64,000 nt of DNA. Source: Mesorhizobium sp. BR1-1-16. GTDB taxonomy: Bacteria; Pseudomonadota; Alphaproteobacteria; Rhizobiales; Kaistiaceae. The stretch is from NCBI RefSeq assembly GCF_020165495.1, contig NZ_JAIUIE010000001.1, positions 124,001-188,000 of the forward strand, given 5' to 3'. Numbering within the stretch: the stretch's first letter is position 1; each line of letters opens with the position of its first letter. A program made the position numbers and the translations under genes. The notes below the pieces were generated by a model. That model was not told where the DNA came from and did not search any database. It saw only the letters and a program-made list of their open reading frames with translations. Positions 18,814 to 24,811 of this stretch are shown one piece after another.

Positions 18814-19425
18814 TCAGGCGTGGCCGGCATCGCTCGAGAGCATCGCCGGCTCGATGCCGAGCAGAGCGAGCGCCCGGGCATATTTGCGGTCGAGATCCGT
18901 GTCGAAGATGAGATCGATGTCGCCTTCCAGCGAAAGCCAGCCATTGGCCTGGATTTCCTGCTCAAGCTGCCCGGCGCCCCAGCCGGCATAGCCAAGGGCC
19001 AGCATCGCATTCTCGGGGCCCGCGCCGGCCGCGATCGCCTTCAACACGTCGAGGGTCGCGGTCAGGCAGACATTGTCGTCGATCGGCAGGGTCGAATCCT
19101 CGACGAAATAATCCGCGCTGTGCAGGACGAAGCCGCGCCCGGTCTCGACCGGCCCGCCGCGCTGGACGATCATCCGGCTCGCCGCGCGCGGCAGCCGGAT
19201 CTCGGGGCCTTCGGCGATGATGTCGAGCTGGATGAGCAGATCGGCGAAGTCGATCTGCGGCACCGCCTGATTGACGACGATGCCCATGGCACCCTCGTCG
19301 GAATGGGCACAGAGATAGATCACCGAGCGGGCGAAGCGGTCGTCCTGCATGCTCGGCATCGCGATGAGGAACTGACCGTCCAGATAGCTGCGCTCGGTCG
19401 CGTGCATCGACATCGTCTCGCTCAT
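18814..19425 (-). CDS. YqgE/AlgH family protein
   Basis: A protein of about 203 residues with the UPF0301 pattern [40 protein letters not shown], then [16 protein letters not shown] and [18 protein letters not shown]. The fold is known but the function is not, in spite of an early link to alginate regulation. The start is uncertain: ATG at 19425 (used), ATG at 19413, or an upstream TTG; none has a strong ribosome binding site. It is divergent from the DsbD-domain gene and convergent with SURF1. Confidence 0.9.
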   Translation of the reverse strand: MSETMSMHATERSYLDGQFLIAMPSMQDDRFARSVIYLCAHSDEGAMGIVVNQAVPQIDFADLLIQLDIIAEGPEIRLPRAASRMIVQRGGPVETGRGFVLHSADYFVEDSTLPIDDNVCLTATLDVLKAIAAGAGPENAMLALGYAGWGAGQLEQEIQANGWLSLEGDIDLIFDTDLDRKYARALALLGIEPAMLSSDAGHA

Positions 19426-19575
19426 CAGCAAAGTCTAGCACCTTGGCTCGAAATTGAAAACGCGCCACCCTCAGTGCCGGCGCGGCGGCCACACGAACAA
19501 ATGATCAGCGCCCGCTAGCGCCTTGATGGCGGCGCGGCTACAGCGAGGCGACGTCATCAAAGTTCCGGTTCAGTC

Positions 19576-20454
19576 GTGCGCAGTTCGCCCAGGAAAATCT
19601 TGACCGCCCTCTATCGGTTCCGTCTTCTTTCCCTGCTTCCGCTGTTTTTTCTCGCCCTGCCGGCTCTCGCCGCAACAGGCGACTGGGCAGAGGGCGAGCA
19701 CGCGCGCATGCGGCTCGTTGCGGCGCGTCCCGCGTCGGGCGCGCCACTCGAAGCGGCCATCGAGCTCGAACTCGATCCCGGCTGGAAGACCTATTGGCGC
19801 GCGCCGGGCGATGCCGGCATTCCGCCGCGCCTCGATTTCGGCGCCTCCGAAAATGCCGGCGATGCGACGGTCGACTACCCGGCGCCTGAGCGCTCTGATG
19901 ATGGCGTCTCGGCCTCGAATGTTTATCACGATCGGGTCGTGCTGCCCGTTCGCTTTGCGACCAGTGATCCTGCCCGGCCGACGCAGCTCGCTCTGGTCGC
20001 CGACCTTGGCGTCTGCAAGGACATCTGCTTACCCGTGAGCCTTTCGGCGAGCCTCGTCGTTCCGGCTGAGGATGATGATCCCGACGCTGCCGCAGCAATT
20101 GCGGCAGCGAAAGCGGCGCTTCCCGGGCCCGGGCAAGCCGGCGTTTTTGAGATCGAGTCAGTGCGGCAGACAGGCGGCAGCGACAAGGTGCCTGAATATG
20201 AAGTCGGCGTTGCGACGACGGCGCCCGCTGACAGCTTGCTCTTCGTCGAGACACCGTCCGACTGGTATGCCGCGGCGCCGGTGCTGACGGCGGCAGGGAA
20301 GGGCGTTGCGACCTATCGCTTTTCCGTCGATCGGAAGACCGCGGCAGGTCCGCTCGCCGGCGCCACGATCCGCCTCACGCTGAAGGCGGGCAACGCCGCG
20401 ACCACCCGGGCCTTCCGACTCAATGCCAGCGGCGAAGCGGTCGCCGACCCTTAG
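19576..20454 (+). CDS. orphan DsbD N-terminal (nDsbD-like) periplasmic protein
   Basis: A 292-residue exported protein. The signal sequence (FRLLSLLPLFFLALPALAA) is followed by an nDsbD/ScsB-like domain with LDPGWKTYWRAPGDAGIPP, YHDRVVLPV and a Cys pair C147-C151 in CKDICLPV; a second beta domain fills the C-terminus. The membrane and thioredoxin domains of full DsbD are absent, so it must receive electrons from another protein. The start is uncertain: GTG 19576, or TTG 19600 with AGGA six bases upstream. YqgE and a peroxiredoxin are neighbours. Confidence 0.82.
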   Translation: MRSSPRKILTALYRFRLLSLLPLFFLALPALAATGDWAEGEHARMRLVAARPASGAPLEAAIELELDPGWKTYWRAPGDAGIPPRLDFGASENAGDATVDYPAPERSDDGVSASNVYHDRVVLPVRFATSDPARPTQLALVADLGVCKDICLPVSLSASLVVPAEDDDPDAAAAIAAAKAALPGPGQAGVFEIESVRQTGGSDKVPEYEVGVATTAPADSLLFVETPSDWYAAAPVLTAAGKGVATYRFSVDRKTAAGPLAGATIRLTLKAGNAATTRAFRLNASGEAVADP

Positions 20455-20532
20455 TCGCTCCTCCACCCGCCGCCGGTGCTGTGCTAGTCTGCCAGTTCGT
20501 TCTTCTGACTTCCCCCATCTATGGAGACTGCC

Positions 20533-21015
20533 ATGACGATCTCGGTCGGCGAACGCCTGCCCGACGCCAAGTTCCGCATGATGACGCCGGATGGAGTCGT
20601 CGAGAAAACGACGGCCGAGATCTTCGGCGGCAAGAGGGTCGTTCTGTTCGCGGTGCCCGGAGCCTTCACGCCCACCTGCCACAACAACCATCTGCCCGGC
20701 TATCTGGATCAGGGCGATGCGATCAAGGCGAAGGGCGTCGACGAGATCGCCGTCGTCGCCGTCAATGATGTCTTCGTCATGAATGCCTGGGCCAAGGCAA
20801 CCGGCGGCGAGGGCAAGATGCTCTTCCTCGCTGACGGCGCCGGCGCCTTCACCAAGGCCGTCGGCCTCGACGTCGATCTCGGCCCTGCCGGTCTCGGCGT
20901 CCGCTCGCGCCGTTACGCAATGGTTGTTGAAGACGGTGTCGTCTCGGCCCTCAATGTCGAGGATGCGCCTGGCGTCACCGTTTCGGGCGCGGCGGCGGTT
21001 CTCGATCTGCTGTAG
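20533..21015 (+). CDS. 1-Cys peroxiredoxin (Prx5/AhpC-TSA redoxin family)
   Basis: A 160-residue peroxiredoxin. The peroxidatic Cys is C49 in VPGAFTPTCHNNHLPGYL, the Prx5 active-site pattern, and R105-R107 lie in GVRSRRYAMVVEDG. It is the only Cys in the protein, so this is a 1-Cys form that needs an external thiol (glutathione or glutaredoxin). It reduces peroxides in the cytoplasm. ATG at 20533 with GGAG eight bases upstream fits better than ATG at 20521. It follows the orphan nDsbD gene by 78 bases. Confidence 0.93.
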   Translation: MTISVGERLPDAKFRMMTPDGVVEKTTAEIFGGKRVVLFAVPGAFTPTCHNNHLPGYLDQGDAIKAKGVDEIAVVAVNDVFVMNAWAKATGGEGKMLFLADGAGAFTKAVGLDVDLGPAGLGVRSRRYAMVVEDGVVSALNVEDAPGVTVSGAAAVLDLL

Positions 21016-21051
21016 GCATTGCATAGCTGTCATTTCCGGATCAGCTGAGTG

Positions 21052-21061
21052 GTTAGCTAAC
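21052..21061 (+). promoter_or_regulatory. palindrome upstream of the Phd-type antitoxin gene
   Basis: GTTAGCTAAC is a perfect 10-bp palindrome 14 bases before the antitoxin ATG and next to its GGGAGG ribosome binding site. Phd/YefM antitoxins repress their own operons by binding short palindromes near the promoter, so this is a reasonable operator candidate. No binding data can be inferred. Confidence 0.4.
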
Positions 21062-21075
21062 GGGAGGCGGCAGCC

Positions 21076-21318
21076 ATGATCCGCGTCAAGATGCATGAAG
21101 CCAAGACCAACCTCTCCCGCCTCGCGGCGCGCGCCGCGGCGGGGGAGGAGGTGATCCTGATGCGCGGCGATGTCCCTGTCGCCCGCATCGTTCCGCTTGC
21201 CGCCGAAGAAAAACCACGCCGCCAGCCGGGACGATTCAAGGGCGTCTTCGATCTCGACGATCGCTTTTTCGAGCCGCTGCCCAACGAAGAACTCGAGGCG
21301 TGGAACAATCCCAAGTGA
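21076..21318 (+). CDS. Phd/YefM-type antitoxin
   Basis: An 80-residue antitoxin. The N-terminal part (MIRVKMHEAKTNLSRLAARAAAGEEVILMRGDVPVARIVPL) is the Phd/YefM DNA-binding fold; the C-terminal RFKGVFDLDDRFFEPLPNEELEAW is the usual toxin-binding tail of those paired with PIN toxins. GGGAGG stands eight bases before the ATG. Its stop overlaps the GTG of the PIN toxin gene (GTGA), a coupling typical of such modules. The antitoxin looks intact even though the partner gene is frameshifted. Confidence 0.92.
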   Translation: MIRVKMHEAKTNLSRLAARAAAGEEVILMRGDVPVARIVPLAAEEKPRRQPGRFKGVFDLDDRFFEPLPNEELEAWNNPK

Positions 21319-21703
21319 GTCTGCTGTTCGATACCCATGCCTGGATCTGGTGGAACACCGGCAATCCGCGGCTCGGAAGGGCGCTCACCGAACGGATGGC
21401 CAGCCAGGAAGACCAGATCTTTGTCAGCGCCGCTTCGGTCTGGGAAACCGTGACCAAGCATCGGCTCGGCAAGCTACTGGACGCCGAGCCATTTGTCGGT
21501 CAGATCGAGCGGTAATCCAAGACGACGGTTTCCTGCTGCTGGCGATCACGACGCGCCATGCCGCGATGGCTGCAGCGTTCGAGGATCCGCATAAGGACCC
21601 CTTCGACCGCCTGCTGATTGCGCAGGCGCTGACGGATGATCTGACGCTCGTCTCGAACGAAACGCTGTTTGATCGTTTTGGTGTCGCGCGTCTTTGGGAG
21701 TGA
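21315..21703 (+). pseudogene. PIN-domain (VapC-like) toxin, frameshifted
   Basis: The first frame starts at GTG 21315 (or 21300) and encodes LLFDTHAWIWW, SAASVWETVTKHRLGKL and GQIER, then stops at 21513-21515. The rest, in a different frame from about 21510 to 21703, encodes IQDDGFLLLAITTRHA, DPHKDPFDRLLIAQA and LVSNETLFDRFGVARLW. Joined, these give a normal-length type II PIN RNase with acidic residues in all the expected places. Adding one G to the GG at 21511-21512 restores a single frame (ER-VIQDDGF). Either the toxin is dead or the base was lost in sequencing; programmed shifting is unlikely because no slippery heptamer is seen. Confidence 0.88.
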
Positions 21704-21706
21704 CGC

Positions 21707-22174
21707 TCAGGCTGCCGGGCGCCCGCGGCTCGGCTTGAACGGCGCCATGCCCTGGCGGGCGAGCAGATCGGCCTTCTCGTTCTCGATATTGCCGTCATGG
21801 CCGCGCACCCAGTGCCAGGCGACGTCATGTTGCTTCAGCGCCTCGTCGAGCCGGTGCCAGAGATCGACATTCTTGACCGGCTTCTTGTCGGCCGTCTTCC
21901 AGCCGTTCTTCTTCCAACCATGGATCCAGCCGGTGATGCCACCCTTCACATATTGGGAATCGGTGTGAAGATCGACCTTGCAGGCGCGCTTCAGCGCCGA
22001 GAGCGCTTCGATTGCCGCCGTCAGCTCCATGCGGTTGTTGGTCGTCTCCGCCGCGCCGCCGCTGAGTTCTTTCGTCTTGTCGCCGAAGACCAGCACGGCG
22101 CCCCAGCCGCCAGGGCCGGGATTGCCGGAACAGGCACCGTCCGTCCAGATCTGGACGCGTTCTTCGTCAGTCAT
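21707..22174 (-). CDS. rnhA: ribonuclease HI
   Basis: A 155-residue RNase H1 that cuts the RNA of RNA-DNA hybrids. The four acidic catalytic residues are visible: D12 in [16 protein letters not shown], Glu in [13 protein letters not shown], Asp in HTDSQYV and Asp in [17 protein letters not shown] carries the conserved His. Its ATG overlaps the thrB stop (ATGA), so the two are translationally coupled. It is the last gene of ispH-thrB-rnhA. Confidence 0.97.
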   Translation of the reverse strand: MTDEERVQIWTDGACSGNPGPGGWGAVLVFGDKTKELSGGAAETTNNRMELTAAIEALSALKRACKVDLHTDSQYVKGGITGWIHGWKKNGWKTADKKPVKNVDLWHRLDEALKQHDVAWHWVRGHDGNIENEKADLLARQGMAPFKPSRGRPAA

Positions 22175-23136
22175 TCACCGATACCATAAGCGCGGACATC
22201 CGCGACCGATTGATGGAAGCGCAGCTTGCGCCAGTATTCGAGCGGGTCCTTGGGCGCGACCAGCGCACCGGGCGGCACGTTCAGCCAGTCATAAAGCCGC
22301 GTCAGCAGGAAGCGCAGCGCCGAGCCGCGCGCCAGAAGCGGCAGCGCCGCGAGCTCTGCCTCCGTGAAGGGCCGGACCTTCTGATAGCCGCCGAGCAGCG
22401 CCCGCGCCTTGGTGACGTTGAGCGCGCCATCCGCCTCGAAGCACCAGGCATTCAGGCAGATCGCTGCGTCATAGGCGAGGAAGTCGTTGCAGGCAAAATA
22501 GAAGTCGATCAGCCCGGACAGCCGGTTCTGGAGAAAGAACACATTGTCCGGGAAGAGATCGGCATGGATGACGCCGCTTGGCAACGCGCTCGGCCATGCG
22601 CCCTCCAGTACATCAAGTTCCTCGCGGATCGCCGCGACGAGGCCCGGCAGCACGGTGTCGCCGCGCGCCGCAGACCGATCGAAGAGCGGCCGCCATCCGC
22701 CAACCGAAAGTGCATTGGCGCGCGTGAGCGCAAACCCTTCGCCGGCGAGATGAAGTTCGGCCAGCGCCGTTCCGACCGCCGCGCAATGATCGACGCGCGG
22801 CCGGCGGATCCACATGCCCTTCAGGAATGTGACGATCGCCGCCGGCTTGCCGGCCAGCGTGCCGAGCGCCTCGCCAGCGCGGTTGCGGACCGGCTGCGGG
22901 CAGGTGAGGCCACGCCGCGCCAAATGCTCCATCAGGCCGATGAAGAAGGGCAGGTCACGCGGATCGACGCGCTTTTCATAGAGCGTCAGAATATAGGGGC
23001 CAGTCTCGGTGACGACCAGATAGTTGGAATTCTCGACGCCCTCGGCAATGCCCTTGAAAGAGAGCACGGCGCCGATGTCATAGCCAGAAACGAAGCGGTC
23101 GATCTCGTCGTCCGCGATCTCGGTATAGACGGCCAT
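22171..23136 (-). CDS. thrB: homoserine kinase (APH-fold type)
   Basis: A 321-residue homoserine kinase of the choline/aminoglycoside kinase fold used by many alphaproteobacteria instead of the GHMP type. It phosphorylates homoserine for threonine synthesis. Motifs: [23 protein letters not shown] for nucleotide binding, [14 protein letters not shown] with the catalytic Asp, and [16 protein letters not shown] with the metal-binding Asp. It begins 6 bases after the ispH stop without a ribosome binding site of its own, implying coupling. Threonine synthase lies separately at 29705. Confidence 0.95.
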   Translation of the reverse strand: MAVYTEIADDEIDRFVSGYDIGAVLSFKGIAEGVENSNYLVVTETGPYILTLYEKRVDPRDLPFFIGLMEHLARRGLTCPQPVRNRAGEALGTLAGKPAAIVTFLKGMWIRRPRVDHCAAVGTALAELHLAGEGFALTRANALSVGGWRPLFDRSAARGDTVLPGLVAAIREELDVLEGAWPSALPSGVIHADLFPDNVFFLQNRLSGLIDFYFACNDFLAYDAAICLNAWCFEADGALNVTKARALLGGYQKVRPFTEAELAALPLLARGSALRFLLTRLYDWLNVPPGALVAPKDPLEYWRKLRFHQSVADVRAYGIGE

Positions 23137-23142
23137 GAGGGA

Positions 23143-24108
23143 TCAGGCCGCCGCAGGGCGGAGTTCGCGCGGCAGGTTGAAGGCGATCGTTTCCTCCGCC
23201 GTCTGCACAACCTCGACCTTGACGCGGTAGCGCGCGGCGAAAGCGTCGATCACCTCCTCGACCAGGACTTCAGGCGCCGAAGCGCCAGCGGTGACGCCGA
23301 CGCGGCGGATCGCGCCGAGCATCGTCCAGTCGATATCGCCGGCGCGCTGGATCAGCACGGAGACCGGGCAGCCCTCGCGCTCGGCGACTTCCCGCAGCCG
23401 CTGCGAGTTCGAAGAATTGGGCGCGCCGACGACGATCATCGCGTCGACCGAAGCGGCGATGCGCTTGACGGCATCCTGCCGGTTGGTCGTCGCATAGCAG
23501 ATGTCTTCCTTATGCGGCGCCGTGATCGCCGGGAAGCGATCCATCAGCACCTTGACGATCGCCGCGGTATCGTCGACCGACAGCGTCGTCTGGGTGATGT
23601 AGGCGAGCGAGGCCGGGTCGCGCGGCTGGAATGCTTCGGCGTCGGCCACCGTCTCGATCAGCGAGACGGACCCCGGCGGCAATTGGCCCATGGTGCCGAT
23701 CACCTCGGGATGGCCGGCATGGCCAATGAGCACGATCTCGCGCGCACGCTTGAAATGGATCTGCGCTTCCTTGTGTACCTTCGAGACCAGCGGGCAGGTT
23801 GCATCGAGGAAGAACATCTGCCGCGTCCGCGCCGCCTCGGGCACGCTTTTCGGCACGCCGTGAGCGGAAAAGACGACCGGCTGGCCGTCATCGGGAATCT
23901 CGTCGAGTTCCTCGACGAAGACGGCGCCCTTGTCGCGCAGGCTGTCGACCACATAGCGATTGTGCACGATCTCGTGCCGCACATAGACCGGCGCGCCAAA
24001 TTTCTTCAGCGCCAGTTCGACGATCTGAATCGCGCGGTCGACGCCGGCGCAAAAGCCGCGCGGCGCAGAGAGCAAGATATCGAGCGGCGGCTTCTCGAAT
24101 TCGGACAT
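23143..24108 (-). CDS. ispH: 4-hydroxy-3-methylbut-2-enyl diphosphate reductase
   Basis: A 321-residue iron-sulfur enzyme for the last step of the MEP isoprenoid pathway, making IPP and DMAPP. The three cluster ligands are in [12 protein letters not shown] (C20), [12 protein letters not shown] and [13 protein letters not shown]; the substrate-binding His and Glu residues are in VRHEIVHN and SAHGVP. ATG at 24108 with GGAAGAA upstream gives [10 protein letters not shown]; an extension to 24171 has no family match. First gene of the minus-strand operon, starting next to the divergent higBA promoter. Confidence 0.97.
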   Translation of the reverse strand: MSEFEKPPLDILLSAPRGFCAGVDRAIQIVELALKKFGAPVYVRHEIVHNRYVVDSLRDKGAVFVEELDEIPDDGQPVVFSAHGVPKSVPEAARTRQMFFLDATCPLVSKVHKEAQIHFKRAREIVLIGHAGHPEVIGTMGQLPPGSVSLIETVADAEAFQPRDPASLAYITQTTLSVDDTAAIVKVLMDRFPAITAPHKEDICYATTNRQDAVKRIAASVDAMIVVGAPNSSNSQRLREVAEREGCPVSVLIQRAGDIDWTMLGAIRRVGVTAGASAPEVLVEEVIDAFAARYRVKVEVVQTAEETIAFNLPRELRPAAA

Positions 24109-24174
24109 CAGCGGTTCTTCCGGCGGCATGAGCGGAATAGAGGGAGGCGAGGCGGCCGTGTCAAGCGGCAACGG

Positions 24175-24206
24175 TTGACGATCAGCCTGTAAGGCAATAC
24201 CTTACA
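24175..24206 (+). promoter_or_regulatory. higBA promoter with perfect inverted-repeat operator
   Basis: TTGACG (24175-24180), a 17-base spacer and TACCTT (24198-24203) form a plausible sigma-70 promoter. Overlapping the -10, TGTAAGG (24188-24194) and CCTTACA (24200-24206) are a perfect 7-bp inverted repeat separated by CAATA. A HigA-type repressor bound here would block the polymerase. Predicted transcription would begin near 24210, the first base of the toxin start codon. Confidence 0.72.
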
Positions 24207-24209
24207 CAT

Positions 24210-24488
24210 GTGATCCGCTCTTTCCGTAGCAAGGCCCTGCGGCGCTTCGCCGAGGCTGGCGACATTTCCCGGCTGAGCGTCCCGAATGCTGGCCGCATCA
24301 GGCGCATACTTGCGCTGCTCGATGCGGCGCGCCTGCCTGAGGACCTGAATTTGCCCGGTTTCCGCTTTCATGGACTCAAAGGCGATGCCAAGGGTCGTTT
24401 TGCGGTCGATGCCAGCGGCAATTGGCGAGTGACATTCGGCCGGGATGGCGAAGACGCCATCGACGTCGATCTCGAGGATTATCACTGA
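24210..24488 (+). CDS. higB: RelE/HigB family toxin
   Basis: A 92-residue HigB-like RNase toxin: MIRSFRSKALRRFAEAGD at the start, then IRRILALLDAARLPEDLNLPGFRFHGLKGD, and GNWRVTFGRDGEDAIDVDLEDYH at the end, all usual for the plasmid-maintenance killer group. HigB cleaves mRNA on the ribosome. The GTG start at 24210 follows the operator by three bases, so there is no Shine-Dalgarno sequence and the mRNA may be leaderless. Its stop overlaps the higA ATG (TGATG). Toxin-first order is typical of HigBA. Confidence 0.92.
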   Translation: MIRSFRSKALRRFAEAGDISRLSVPNAGRIRRILALLDAARLPEDLNLPGFRFHGLKGDAKGRFAVDASGNWRVTFGRDGEDAIDVDLEDYH

Positions 24489-24805
24489 TGAGCATGAACC
24501 CCATCCTGTCCGGCCTGCCGCCAACCCATCCCGGCGAAATTCTGCGCGAAGATGTACTGCCAGGAATTCATCTGTCAAAAACCGAGATCGCGCGATTGCT
24601 GGGTGTTTCGCGGCAGACGCTCCATGATGTGCTTGCCGAGCGGCAGCCGGTTACGCCGGCTATGGCCCTGCGTCTTGCCAAGCTTTTTGGCAGCAGTCCC
24701 CAGGTTTGGATCAATCTTCAGCGCGACTATGATCTCCGCGTTTTGGCCGAGTCGATGAGAGAGGAACTTGCCGCGATCCAGACATTGCCGCGCAACGCAG
24801 CCTGA
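24488..24805 (+). CDS. higA: HigA family antitoxin (XRE-type HTH)
   Basis: A 105-residue antitoxin and repressor. PPTHPGEILREDVLPG at the N-terminus is the HigA/VapI signature; the helix-turn-helix is about 32-52 (KTEIARLLGVSRQTLHDVLAE) and FGSSPQVWINLQRDYDL follows. The ATG at 24488 overlaps the toxin stop; an ATG two codons later (24494) is also possible. It probably binds the inverted repeat at 24188-24206. The gene ends seven bases from the convergent GGDEF/EAL gene stop. Confidence 0.93.
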   Translation: MSMNPILSGLPPTHPGEILREDVLPGIHLSKTEIARLLGVSRQTLHDVLAERQPVTPAMALRLAKLFGSSPQVWINLQRDYDLRVLAESMREELAAIQTLPRNAA

Positions 24806-24811
24806 TCCCGC

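Noticed and set aside
21500-21520. Programmed ribosomal frameshifting in the PIN toxin gene
   Set aside because: No slippery heptamer or strong downstream structure is seen at 21500-21520; a one-base loss explains the sequence more simply.
22210-24192. A 660-residue plus-strand open frame over thrB and ispH
   Set aside because: Both opposite-strand genes are well supported by catalytic motifs, and the frame has no recognisable domain or ribosome binding site.
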